A DNA stretch of 64,000 nucleotides from Bradyrhizobium diazoefficiens (GTDB lineage: Bacteria; Pseudomonadota; Alphaproteobacteria; Rhizobiales; Xanthobacteraceae): NCBI RefSeq assembly GCF_018131015.1, contig NZ_JAFCJJ010000021.1, positions 1 through 64,000 on the forward strand. The letters are read 5' to 3'. A program made the translations under genes and the position numbers. The notes under the pieces were generated by a model. That model searched no databases. It was not told where the DNA came from and saw only the letters and a list, made by a program, of their open reading frames with translations. Of the stretch, positions 27,105 through 35,220 are shown piece by piece; within the stretch, counting starts at the first letter, position 1, and each line of letters opens with the position of its first letter.

Positions 27105-28268
27105 TCAGTCCTTGTCCTGACCAGCCGTTGCCGACAGGCCGAGCAGGCCGGCGAGCGAACGCTGGTGGCCGGTGTCGATCGTGGCATAGACGCTCATGCC
27201 GGCCTTCAGCTTGCGCACGTATTTGTCGGTCTCGTCGAAATAGATCCGGACCGGCACGCGCTGCACCACCTTGACGAAGTTGCCGGTGGCGTTCTGCGGC
27301 GGCAGGATCGCGAACTGCGCGCCGGTGCCGGGCGAGAGCGAGCCGATCTTGCCCTTGAAAACATGGTTCGGGAACGCATCGACCTCGAGCGTGACCGCCT
27401 GGCCTTCGGTGACGTAGGTGAGGTCGCTCTCCTTCGGATTGGCATCGACCCAGGGATGGGCGATGTCGACGATGGAGAACACCGCCGCGCCGGCCGTGAC
27501 GAAGCGGCCGAGCTGGATCTGCTCGACCTGGGTTGCGACGCCGCTCATCGGCGCGCGCAGCACGGTGTGGTCGAGATTGCGCTCGGCCGTCTCGAGCTTG
27601 GCCTTGGCCTGGGCGTAGGGCGGGAATTTTTCCAGCGGCAGGTTGGGATCGCCGAGCAACTGCGTCCTGGCGTTGGACAGCTGCTGCTTGACGAACTGGG
27701 CCTGCGCACCGGCCGTGACCAGGGCCGTGGAGGCGTTGTCGAGGTCGAGCTGCGAGCCGTAATTGTTCTTCACCAGCGCCTGCTTGCGCTCGACGTCGCG
27801 CTGCTTCAGGTCCATGCCCTGCTGCGCCAAATCGACCATCTGGCCGTAGATCTTGATGTTGGCGACGAGGTTGTCATAGGTGGTGCGCGCCTGCTCGAGC
27901 TGGGCTCTCGCCTCGTCCACCGCGAGACGGAATGGCACGGGGTCGATCTCGAACAGCACGTCGCCCTGCTGCACGGTCTGGCCTTCCCGGACCACGACCT
28001 TCTCGATCTTGCCGGAGATGTCGGGTGTCACCAGCACCTTCTGGGCGCCGACATAGGCATCGTCGGTGCCGACGTAGCGGCCGCCGTTCAGATAGAGCGT
28101 GAGGCCGCCGATGGCGACGACGACGGGCAGCACGACCATGAGCAAGAAGCGGCGATACCGGCGCAGGCCGGCCACCAACCGTCGGCGCGGGTCGGTGCCG
28201 GCCTTCTTGGTGGGCTTGCCGCTGTCGATCTTCTGCTCGGGCTGGAATTTGAGGACTTGCTCAGCCAT
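27105..28268 (-). CDS. emrA: EmrA-type membrane-fusion (HlyD) efflux protein
   Basis: 387-residue periplasmic adaptor. A cytoplasmic basic start (RRRLVAGLRRYRR) is followed by one membrane anchor (residues about 47-65, FLLMVVLPVVVAIGGLTLYL), a lipoyl/barrel domain (GTDDAYVGAQKVLVTPDISG and its half near 240), a coiled-coil hairpin (about 115-200) and a beta-barrel. GRYVGTDDAYV is typical of EmrA. The start overlaps the last 8 bp of marR (ATGGCTGA), so translation is coupled. Confidence 0.92.
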   Translation of the reverse strand: MAEQVLKFQPEQKIDSGKPTKKAGTDPRRRLVAGLRRYRRFLLMVVLPVVVAIGGLTLYLNGGRYVGTDDAYVGAQKVLVTPDISGKIEKVVVREGQTVQQGDVLFEIDPVPFRLAVDEARAQLEQARTTYDNLVANIKIYGQMVDLAQQGMDLKQRDVERKQALVKNNYGSQLDLDNASTALVTAGAQAQFVKQQLSNARTQLLGDPNLPLEKFPPYAQAKAKLETAERNLDHTVLRAPMSGVATQVEQIQLGRFVTAGAAVFSIVDIAHPWVDANPKESDLTYVTEGQAVTLEVDAFPNHVFKGKIGSLSPGTGAQFAILPPQNATGNFVKVVQRVPVRIYFDETDKYVRKLKAGMSVYATIDTGHQRSLAGLLGLSATAGQDKD

Positions 28269-28743
28269 AGCGCTGCTCCTTACGCGCCTGCTCCGCTCCG
28301 CTGGTCTGGATCGCGTTACGCACGTTTTCCTTGATCGATTCGAGTTGGGTGAGGAGACGGTGGGCGTCCGCCGGGTTGATGCCGTCGAGCGCGTTCGCCG
28401 TGAGCTCCGACTTCAGGCCGCTCATCTTGCCGAGCAGTTGCCGCCCGGCCTTCCTGAGGTAGAGGCGCTTGACGCGGCGGTCCGAGGCATCGCTGCGGCG
28501 CTCGATCCAGTCATTGTCGCAGAGCTTGTCGATCAGCCGCGTCAGCGTGATCGGCTGCATCTCCATCAGCTCGGCGAGCTCGGACTGGTTCATGCCCTCG
28601 CTGCGTTCGACCTTGGCCAGCACCGCCCATTGCGCGCGGGTGATGCCGAAGCGCGATGCCTCCTTGTCGGCATAGACGCGGAGCAGGCGGTAGAGCTCAC
28701 CGAGCGTGAACAGGAAGTTCTGGTCGACGGACCCGCGGGTCAT
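28261..28743 (-). CDS. MarR family transcriptional regulator
   Basis: 160-residue winged-helix repressor. Helix-turn-helix MNQSELAELMEMQPITLTRLIDKL (near 56-80) and the DNA-contacting wing SDASDRRVKRLYL with the conserved D-x-R. Probably represses its own operon with emrA and emrB and is released by the exported compound. The ATG at 28743 is chosen because GGAGA lies 8 bp upstream; an ATG at 28758 is in frame but lacks one. The operator candidate is described separately. Confidence 0.9.
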   Translation of the reverse strand: MTRGSVDQNFLFTLGELYRLLRVYADKEASRFGITRAQWAVLAKVERSEGMNQSELAELMEMQPITLTRLIDKLCDNDWIERRSDASDRRVKRLYLRKAGRQLLGKMSGLKSELTANALDGINPADAHRLLTQLESIKENVRNAIQTSGAEQARKEQRYG

Positions 28744-28787
28744 AAGCTTGGTCTCCAATAAGCTTGGGATATAATAAGCAAGCTTAT
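28742..28787. promoter_or_regulatory. Candidate MarR operator: three ATAAGCTTG sites over a TATAAT box
   Basis: ATAAGCTTG occurs at 28742-28750 and 28758-28766, and its complement CAAGCTTAT at 28779-28787. The last two form a 9-bp inverted repeat with 21 bp between centres, two helical turns. Between them, TATAAT (28770-28775) is a plausible -10, readable on either strand. Binding here would block marR-emrAB and perhaps the divergent zur gene. Inferred, not tested. Confidence 0.6.
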
Positions 28788-28900
28788 GATTATTTCACGC
28801 CGGGTTAATGGGATGCTGTCCCGCAGGATGAGCATGGCTGGCAGCCGCATCGGCCGCCGCGCTTTGGGTTCCATCGCCGAAATGCTAGAAGGCTGCCCGC

Positions 28901-29395
28901 ATGACCCTCGCAAAACCGGCCTTTCCCGCGCCCGACCATGATCACGGCCGCTGCACCGCGGACGCGCTGGCGCATGCCGAGGAGGTTTGCGAGCAGCGGG
29001 CGCAGAAGTTCACACCGATACGCCGCCAGGTGCTGGGTGCGCTGCTGTCCAGCCACCGCCCGCTCGGGGCCTATGAGGTGATCGACGAACTGGCGAAATC
29101 GATGCCGCGGCCGGCCCCGATCACGGTCTATCGCGCGCTCGATTTCCTGATGGCCAACGGCCTCGTCCACCGCATCGAAAGCCGCAACGCCTACCTCGCC
29201 TGCGCCGCCCACGACCACGACGCGACCTCGGCGGTGGCGTTCCTGATCTGCGAGCGCTGTGGCCTGGTCGGCGAGATCCCGTCGGGATCCTTCGCTGGCG
29301 ACCTCAACGCCGCGGCGCGAGCGTCAGGCTTCGCCCCGAAATTGTCCGTGGTCGAGATCACGGGCGTCTGCACCCATTGTCAAAAAACCTCTTGA
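28901..29395 (+). CDS. zur: Fur-family regulator, Zur type
   Basis: 164-residue metalloregulator, probably the zinc uptake repressor. Winged-helix part residues about 25-95 (FTPIRRQVLGALLSSHRPLGAYEVID; ITVYRALDFLMANGLVHRIESRNAY). C-terminal metal-binding CxxC pairs LICERCG and GVCTHC, the structural zinc site of Zur/Fur, and an HDHD cluster near 107. A His-rich start (PDHDHGRC) is typical of Zur. AGAAGG is upstream of ATG 28901. Followed by an EamA transporter gene with 35 bp between stop and start. Confidence 0.85.
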   Translation: MTLAKPAFPAPDHDHGRCTADALAHAEEVCEQRAQKFTPIRRQVLGALLSSHRPLGAYEVIDELAKSMPRPAPITVYRALDFLMANGLVHRIESRNAYLACAAHDHDATSAVAFLICERCGLVGEIPSGSFAGDLNAAARASGFAPKLSVVEITGVCTHCQKTS

Positions 29396-29430
29396 AGCAA
29401 CAACGGCGCAAAGCCGGATCCCGGGAAGAC

Positions 29431-30414
29431 ATGTCCGCACCTCAAGCCTTACCGTCCGCCGGCCGCCCCCTCAGTGCCGGCGCCATCGCCCTGATGCTCA
29501 TGCTGTGCCTGACCTGGGGCTTCAACCAGATCGCGGTGAAGCTGGTGCTGCCGGATGTGCCGCCGATGCTGCAGGCGATGATCCGCTCGATGGGGGCGCT
29601 GCCGGTGCTGTTCCTCGTCGGCACCCTGCGCGGCGTCAAATTCTTCGAGCGTGACGGCACGTGGAAGCCGGGCGTCGTCGCCGGGCTGATGTTCGGCATC
29701 GAGTTCGTGCTGATCTATCAGGGCATTCGCTTCACCTCGGCGTCCCGCGCGGTCGTGTTCCTCTACACGGCGCCGTTCTTCGTCGCACTCGGCTCCTACC
29801 AGATCCTCGGTGAGCGGCTCACCGGTACGCAATGGCTGGGCCTCGGCGTGAGCTTTGCCGGCGTGGCGCTGGCGATCGGCGTGCCCCAGCCCAATGTCGA
29901 TTCGTATGTGCTGCTCGGCGACCTCATGATCGTCGGTGGCGCCGGGCTGTGGGCGGCGACGACCCTGGTCGCCAAGTCGACACGGCTTGGCCTTGCCGCA
30001 CCCGAGAAGGCTCTGGGCTATCAGGTCGCGATCTCGGTCCCGATCCTGGGGCTGGCGGCCTGGCTGTTCGGCGAGACCATCACCCATACGCCGTCGCCGC
30101 TCTCCCTCGGCTTGATGGCCTTTCAGGCGGTCTGGGTGGTCGGAACCACGTTCACGCTTTGGTTCGCGCTGGTGAAGGCCTATTCGGCCAGCAAATTGTC
30201 GGCCTTTACCTTCATCACCCCTTTGTTTGGCGTGGTGGGTAGTTATTTCATCATGCATGACAGCCTGAGCCTGACCTTCGGGGCGGCTGCCGTCCTTGTA
30301 ATTGCAGGGCTTTTTCTGGTTAACCGTCCGAGTGCGGCCGTTCAGGAGCTCCCTCTCCCGGTGCCGCAAGCTCGTAAGGGAGCTCCTGAACCGGAGGCCG
30401 CACTCGATTCATAA
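29431..30414 (+). CDS. EamA (drug/metabolite transporter) family permease
   Basis: 327-residue DMT-superfamily protein with ten helices in two EamA repeats; the first helix is at LMLMLCLTWGFNQIAVKL and the last is AAAVLVIAGLFLVNR. Substrate unknown (amino acid or metabolite export is common). ATG 29431 is preferred over a TTG at 29377 that lies inside zur. The last 30 residues, after the final helix (SAAVQELPLPVPQARKGAPE...), are encoded by an imperfect inverted repeat at 30330-30405, so the cytoplasmic tail looks derived from an inserted repeat rather than from the protein family. Confidence 0.85.
   Translation: MSAPQALPSAGRPLSAGAIALMLMLCLTWGFNQIAVKLVLPDVPPMLQAMIRSMGALPVLFLVGTLRGVKFFERDGTWKPGVVAGLMFGIEFVLIYQGIRFTSASRAVVFLYTAPFFVALGSYQILGERLTGTQWLGLGVSFAGVALAIGVPQPNVDSYVLLGDLMIVGGAGLWAATTLVAKSTRLGLAAPEKALGYQVAISVPILGLAAWLFGETITHTPSPLSLGLMAFQAVWVVGTTFTLWFALVKAYSASKLSAFTFITPLFGVVGSYFIMHDSLSLTFGAAAVLVIAGLFLVNRPSAAVQELPLPVPQARKGAPEPEAALDS
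30330..30405. repeat. Inverted repeat covering the 3' end of the EamA gene
   Basis: Left arm 30330-30354 (GAGTGCGGCC then GTTCAGGAGCTCCCT) pairs with right arm 30377-30405, apart from a 4-nt insertion CGGA (30392-30395). Total 25 bp paired. It encodes the transporter's terminal residues and lies 15 bp before the next hairpin. Confidence 0.85.
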
Positions 30415-30420
30415 GTTCTT

Positions 30421-30492
30421 GGTATCCCTTTGAATTCGAAGTTCGCTCAGTGGCGCCCCGAGGGAGGCGAACTTCGAATTCAAAGGGATACC
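30421..30492. repeat. Perfect 26-bp inverted repeat upstream of ispG
   Basis: Arm 30421-30446 (starting GGTATCCCTTTGAATTCGAA) is the exact complement of 30467-30492, with a 20-nt loop. It begins 7 bp after the EamA stop and ends 66 bp before ispG. It should form a very stable hairpin in RNA. There is no T-tract after it, so it is not a standard terminator. Confidence 0.88.
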
Positions 30493-30557
30493 GCCCAACG
30501 GCCGCGGCGCCGCGCGATGCATTGCTGAACGTCACCAAAACCTGATATCTGGACCCC

Positions 30558-31841
30558 ATGAACAAGCTCGAAAATCCCCTCGATTCAGACCTCGCGGGCC
30601 CGGCGCCCCGGCACCGGACCACCCAGGTCAAGGTCGGCGACGTCGCCGTCGGCGGCGGCGCGCCGATCGTCGTGCAGTCGATGACCAACACCGACACCGC
30701 CGACATCGACGGCACCATTGCCCAGGTCGCAGCGCTCGCGCGCGCCGGCTCCGAAATGGTCCGCATCACGGTGGATCGCGAGGAGGCCGCAGCCGCCGTT
30801 CCGCACATCCGCGACGGCCTCGCCAAGCGCGGCATCACTACGCCCCTGATCGGCGACTTCCATTACATCGGCCACAAGCTGCTGGCGGCCTATCCGGCCT
30901 GCGCCGAGGCGCTCGCCAAGTACCGCATCAATCCCGGCAATGTCGGCTTCAAGGACAAGCGCGACACCCAGTTCGCCGACATCATCGAGATCGCTAACAG
31001 GAACAGCAAGCCGGTGCGCATCGGCGCCAATTGGGGCTCGCTCGACCAGGAGCTTCTGACGAAGCTGATGGACGAGAACGCCGCATCGGCCAATCCGCGC
31101 GACGTCCGCGCGGTGACGCGCGAAGCCATGGTGCAGTCGGCGCTGCTCTCGGCCGCGCGCGCCGAAGAGCTCGGCATGCCCAAGGACCGCATCATCCTGT
31201 CGGCCAAGGTTTCGGCCGTGCAGGACCTGATCGCGGTCTATCAGGATCTCGCCTCGCGCTCCGACTATGCGATTCATCTCGGCCTCACCGAGGCCGGCAT
31301 GGGCACCAAGGGCATCGTCGCGTCCTCGGCCGCGCTCGGCATCCTGCTGCAGCAGGGCATCGGCGACACCATCCGCATCTCGCTGACCCCGGAGCCCGGC
31401 GGCGACCGCACCCGCGAGGTGCAGGTCGGCCAGGAGCTCTTGCAGACCATGGGCTTCCGCACCTTCGTGCCGCTGGTTGCGGCCTGCCCCGGCTGCGGCC
31501 GCACCACCTCGACCACGTTCCAGGAGCTGGCCCGCTCCATCCAGGATTTCATCCGCGACGAGATGCCGGCCTGGAAGACCAAATATCCCGGCGTGGAAGA
31601 GCTCAACGTCGCGGTGATGGGCTGCATCGTCAACGGCCCCGGCGAATCCAAGCACGCCAATATCGGCATCTCGCTGCCCGGTACGGGCGAAGCGCCGGCC
31701 GCGCCGGTGTTCGTCGACGGCAAGAAGTTCCGCACGCTGCGCGGGCCGACCATCTCCGCCGACTTCAAGGCGCTGGTGATCGACTACATCGACCAGCGCT
31801 ACGGCCAGGGCGCGAAAGCGCCGGTGACCGCGGCGGAGTGA
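30558..31841 (+). CDS. ispG: 4-hydroxy-3-methylbut-2-en-1-yl diphosphate synthase
   Basis: 427-residue [4Fe-4S] enzyme of the MEP isoprenoid pathway, converting MEcPP to HMBPP with reduced flavodoxin or ferredoxin. The cluster ligands are three Cys in CPGCGRTTS and VMGCIVNGPGESKHANIG, with the Glu of GPGE as fourth ligand. TIM barrel near the N-terminus (QSMTNTDTADIDGTIAQV). The length is typical of alphaproteobacteria. Translation starts at ATG 30558. Its transcription may be affected by the strong hairpin just upstream. ispA, a later isoprenoid gene, is at 41412. Confidence 0.95.
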   Translation: MNKLENPLDSDLAGPAPRHRTTQVKVGDVAVGGGAPIVVQSMTNTDTADIDGTIAQVAALARAGSEMVRITVDREEAAAAVPHIRDGLAKRGITTPLIGDFHYIGHKLLAAYPACAEALAKYRINPGNVGFKDKRDTQFADIIEIANRNSKPVRIGANWGSLDQELLTKLMDENAASANPRDVRAVTREAMVQSALLSAARAEELGMPKDRIILSAKVSAVQDLIAVYQDLASRSDYAIHLGLTEAGMGTKGIVASSAALGILLQQGIGDTIRISLTPEPGGDRTREVQVGQELLQTMGFRTFVPLVAACPGCGRTTSTTFQELARSIQDFIRDEMPAWKTKYPGVEELNVAVMGCIVNGPGESKHANIGISLPGTGEAPAAPVFVDGKKFRTLRGPTISADFKALVIDYIDQRYGQGAKAPVTAAE

Positions 31842-31870
31842 TTTCACTCCGTTAGCGCGGCACACTCCGC

Positions 31871-31993
31871 TGTCGTCCCGGCGAAGGCCGGGACCCATAC
31901 CCACAGGCCGTGGTTATGGCGCGAGCTAGTAGCTCCGAGCCCTCGCCAAATTCCGTTCGGTGGCTATGGATCCCGGCTTTCGCCGGGACGACA
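31871..31993. repeat. Palindromic intergenic repeat (GTCGTCC / GGACGAC type)
   Basis: 123-bp element, TGTCGTCCCGGCgaagGCCGGGACCCATA on the left and TATGGATCCCGGCTttcGCCGGGACGACA on the right, between ispG and the TauD-like gene (same direction). Same family as 13999-14142, 16443-16576 and 58010-58136. Confidence 0.82.
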
Positions 31994-32074
31994 CCGATGT
32001 TTGCTGCGCAGATTGCACATCCATAACCGCGCGCTACGATGTCTCCAATCAAGAATGATCGGGAGACAACATCC

Positions 32075-32971
32075 ATGAGCTCACTCGCCGGCAAGCAGGG
32101 CCCGCGCTACCGCCACATGGCGGAGGACGGCGCTCCTTACGAGACCATTGCGGTCGAGAAGCTCACGCCGATCATCGGTGCGGAAATCTCCGGCGTCGAT
32201 ATCGGCAAGCTCGTCTCGGACGACGCGCGCTCCAACCGGCAGATGGACGAGATCCACCGCGCGCTGGCCGAAAACCTCGTCATCTTCTTCCGTGACCAGA
32301 GCATCACGCCGAAGCAGCATCTCGCTTTCGGCCGCAGGTTCGGCGAGCTGCATTTCCATCCCGCAGCTCCCCACGAGGACGAAGATCCGGCCTTGATGAA
32401 GATCTACGCCGACAAGAACTCGCCACGTGCCAATGGCGAGGGCTGGCACTCCGATGTGTCCTGCGACCTCGAACCGCCAATGGGCTCGATCCTCTACATC
32501 AAGCAATGCCCGCCGCGCGGCGGCGACACGCTGTTCGCCAACATGTACGCGGCCTATGAGGCGCTGTCGGATCGCATGAAGGCCTATCTCGACGGGCTGA
32601 CGGCGCTGCATGACGGTGAGCCGATCTATCGCGGGCTCTATGCCAATTACGGCGTCGCCGATCGTCCCTCCTATCCGAGCGCGGAGCATCCGGTTGTGCG
32701 CACGCATCCCGTGACGGGGAAGAAGGCGCTCTACGTCAACCGCGGCTTCACCCGCCACATCAACGGTATCCCGCGCGACGAGAGCGACGCGATGCTCGCC
32801 TATCTCTACCAGCACGCCGAGAACCCGTTGTTCCAGTGTCGCTTCCGCTGGACCGAGAACGCGATCGCCTTCTGGGACAATCGCTGCACCCAGCACCGCG
32901 CGATGTGGGACTACTGGCCGCACACGCGCTCGGGCACGCGGGTGACGGTGAAAGGCGAGCGGCCGGTGTGA
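32075..32971 (+). CDS. TauD/TfdA family Fe(II)/2-oxoglutarate dioxygenase
   Basis: 298-residue non-haem iron oxygenase. Facial triad: His and Asp of GWHSDVSC (near residue 127) and the distal His in CTQHRAMWDY; the 2-oxoglutarate Arg in RSGTRVTV. Opening VEKLTPIIGAEISGVDIGKL is the classic TauD/TfdA start. Substrate not predictable (taurine, aryloxyacetate, other). GGGAGA lies before ATG 32075. It is followed 73 bp later by a Rieske oxygenase, so the pair may act on one aromatic or sulfonated compound. Confidence 0.88.
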   Translation: MSSLAGKQGPRYRHMAEDGAPYETIAVEKLTPIIGAEISGVDIGKLVSDDARSNRQMDEIHRALAENLVIFFRDQSITPKQHLAFGRRFGELHFHPAAPHEDEDPALMKIYADKNSPRANGEGWHSDVSCDLEPPMGSILYIKQCPPRGGDTLFANMYAAYEALSDRMKAYLDGLTALHDGEPIYRGLYANYGVADRPSYPSAEHPVVRTHPVTGKKALYVNRGFTRHINGIPRDESDAMLAYLYQHAENPLFQCRFRWTENAIAFWDNRCTQHRAMWDYWPHTRSGTRVTVKGERPV

Positions 32972-33044
32972 GAAGCCGTTCTTGCGTTGACGTTCTGCCG
33001 CCCGCGCGCCAATCTTCCCGAAAACAACGCCGGGAGAATTCGCC

Positions 33045-34382
33045 ATGCTCCGCGCCGAGGACAACAAGTTCCTGACCGAAGCCGGGCCCGGGACGGGAAT
33101 GGGCGAACTGCTGCGGCGGTTCTGGATTCCCGTGGCTCTGTCCGAAGAACTCCCCGAGCCCGACGGTGCGCCGAAAAAGATCGTTGTCCTCGGCGAGGAG
33201 CTGCTCGCCTTTCGCGACACGCGCGGCGTCGTCGGGATCGTCGACCAGTACTGCCCGCATCGCGGCGCCAATCTCTGGCTCGGCCGCAACGAGGAATGCG
33301 GCATCCGCTGCGTCTATCACGGCTGGAAGTTCGACACCGACGGGGCTTGCGTCGACATGCCGACCTCCTATCCCGATCTCAACGCAAAAGACCTGATCCG
33401 CATCAAGTCCTATCCGGCGCGCGAATGGGGCGAGATGATCTGGGCCTATATGGGCCCGGCGGAGGCCATGCCCGACTTGCCCGATCTCGAAATGGCGCTG
33501 CTGCCGGCCTCGCACCGCTACGTCAGCAAGAAATGGCAGGACTGCAACTGGGTGCAGGCGCTGGAAGGCTCGATCGACACCGCGCATTTCACCTTCGCCC
33601 ATCTCGCCTTCGACAAGGAGGAGGACGAGATCCTGGACATCAAGAAGCATTTTGTGAATCCGCTGGTGCGCATGAGCACGGATCACATGCGCTGGATTGC
33701 CGAGGATCCGCGCCCCGTGATCAAGGTCAGCCCGCACGAGGCGGGGCTGACGATCGCCGGCGGCCGGCTCACGGGCAGCGACAATATCTACTGGCGCATC
33801 GCGCAGTTCCTGATGCCGTTCCATGCCTACGCTCCGAGCGCGATGCCCGGCGAAAACATCTTCGGCCAGACCTTCGTACCCGTCACCGACACCAATTGCT
33901 GGATCTACACCTATGTCTGGCATCCGGAGCGGCCGTTGACGCAAGGAGAGCGCGACGCCTTCGATCGCGGCAACGGCGTCATCGCCGAGGTCGACGACAA
34001 TTACCTGCCGCTGCGCCACAAGGGCAACGACTATCTGATTGATCGCAAGCTGCAGAAGACCAAAAGCTACACCGGCATCAAGGGCGTGTCCGAGCAGGAC
34101 GCCGCCGTGCAGGACAGCCAGGGTCCGATCGCCGACCGCACCCGCGAGCACCTCGGCCCGACCGATCTCGGCATCATGCATTTCCGGAAGGTCGTGATGG
34201 AATTGGCGCGCGCGCTGCAGCAGGGCGAGCCGCCGCCGCAGGCCGCGCATCAGGATCGCTGTGCGGTCCGCTCCGGCGCCTGCGTCACCCACAAATCGAA
34301 GGACCTGCCCGCGGTGATGCTGGAACGCTTCGGCGACGTCGCGGGCTTCGTCGGCCGCCCGCAGATCGCGGCTGCGGAGTAG
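33045..34382 (+). CDS. Rieske aromatic ring-hydroxylating oxygenase alpha subunit (phthalate dioxygenase-like)
   Basis: 445-residue oxygenase. Rieske [2Fe-2S] ligands C-x-H and C-x2-H in CPHRGANLW and CGIRCVYHGW (near residues 70-94). Mononuclear iron site EGSIDTAHFTFAH with DTAHFTFAH holding the two His. The terminal region (QDRCAVRSGAC...) is unusual but short. Most like the phthalate 4,5-dioxygenase / vanillate demethylase group, which needs only a separate reductase; none is encoded next to it. Shine-Dalgarno GGGAGAA precedes the ATG. Confidence 0.9.
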   Translation: MLRAEDNKFLTEAGPGTGMGELLRRFWIPVALSEELPEPDGAPKKIVVLGEELLAFRDTRGVVGIVDQYCPHRGANLWLGRNEECGIRCVYHGWKFDTDGACVDMPTSYPDLNAKDLIRIKSYPAREWGEMIWAYMGPAEAMPDLPDLEMALLPASHRYVSKKWQDCNWVQALEGSIDTAHFTFAHLAFDKEEDEILDIKKHFVNPLVRMSTDHMRWIAEDPRPVIKVSPHEAGLTIAGGRLTGSDNIYWRIAQFLMPFHAYAPSAMPGENIFGQTFVPVTDTNCWIYTYVWHPERPLTQGERDAFDRGNGVIAEVDDNYLPLRHKGNDYLIDRKLQKTKSYTGIKGVSEQDAAVQDSQGPIADRTREHLGPTDLGIMHFRKVVMELARALQQGEPPPQAAHQDRCAVRSGACVTHKSKDLPAVMLERFGDVAGFVGRPQIAAAE

Positions 34383-34385
34383 CGC

Positions 34386-35189
34386 TTGCGGCTCAACCGA
34401 GCCATCGTTGCGACGGTCGTGCTGTCGCTCGTCGCGTCGTCGCTCGCGAGCGACGCAGGCGTCGCCGCGCCGGCCCGCAAGGCCGCGAAGGCGAGGCACA
34501 AGGCGCCGGCGACATGCGAGCCGCGCAGTTTCCGGATCATTCTCGACGTCGGACACACATCCGAATCGCAGGGCGCGACCGGCGCGCGCAACGACGTGGA
34601 GTTTGGCTTCAATTTGAACCTTGCGAAGCTGATCGGCGAACGGCTGAAGTCGGCAGGCTTTGCCGCGACGCGGGTGCTGGTGACCGAAGGCAAGGCGAGG
34701 ATCAGCCTGCTCAGGCGCGTCGCCGCCGCCGACAGGCTCCATGCCGATTTCTTCCTGTCGATCCATCACGATTCCGTGCCGGACAAGCTGCTCGAGGAAT
34801 GGGAGTTCGACGGCTCGAGGAGCTTCTTCAGCGACCGCTTCAGCGGCCATTCGCTGTTCGTGTCCGAGCGCAATCCGCGCTTCCGCGCCAGCCTCGCCTT
34901 CGCCCGGCTGCTCGGCCGGGAGCTGAAGGGGCGCGGCCTGCAATATGCGACCCAATATACAATGCCGGTGATGGGTCGCTATCGCCGCCAGCTTCTCGAC
35001 AAGGATGTCGGTGTCTACCGCTATGACGGGCTCGTCGTGCTGTCGCAGACGAGAAGCGCCGCCGTGCTGCTGGAGGCCGGCTCGATTATCAACCGCGACG
35101 AGGAGATGGCGATGAACTCGCCGGAGCGGCGGGAGCTGATCGCGACGGCCGTGACGGCGGCGATGGGGGAGTATTGCGAGAGGCGGTGA
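34386..35189 (+). CDS. N-acetylmuramoyl-L-alanine amidase (Amidase_3)
   Basis: 267-residue secreted or periplasmic zinc amidase that cuts the lactyl-Ala bond in peptidoglycan. N-terminal signal peptide (VVLSLVASSLASDAGVAA) followed by a basic linker. Zinc ligands: His in LDVGHTS, Glu in NDVEFGFN, His in SIHHDS; catalytic Glu in LLEAGSIINRDEE. The start is TTG 34386, 3 bp after the Rieske gene stop; a tight junction suggests cotranscription despite unrelated roles. No peptidoglycan-binding or AMIN domain. Confidence 0.85.
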   Translation: MRLNRAIVATVVLSLVASSLASDAGVAAPARKAAKARHKAPATCEPRSFRIILDVGHTSESQGATGARNDVEFGFNLNLAKLIGERLKSAGFAATRVLVTEGKARISLLRRVAAADRLHADFFLSIHHDSVPDKLLEEWEFDGSRSFFSDRFSGHSLFVSERNPRFRASLAFARLLGRELKGRGLQYATQYTMPVMGRYRRQLLDKDVGVYRYDGLVVLSQTRSAAVLLEAGSIINRDEEMAMNSPERRELIATAVTAAMGEYCERR

Positions 35190-35220
35190 TTTTGCTCGGC
35201 ATCCAGGCAATGACGAGAGG

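Noticed and set aside
32760..35210. Long minus-strand open frame of 816 codons
   Set aside because: Lies opposite the TauD-like, Rieske and amidase genes, all of which carry complete catalytic motifs. Shadow.
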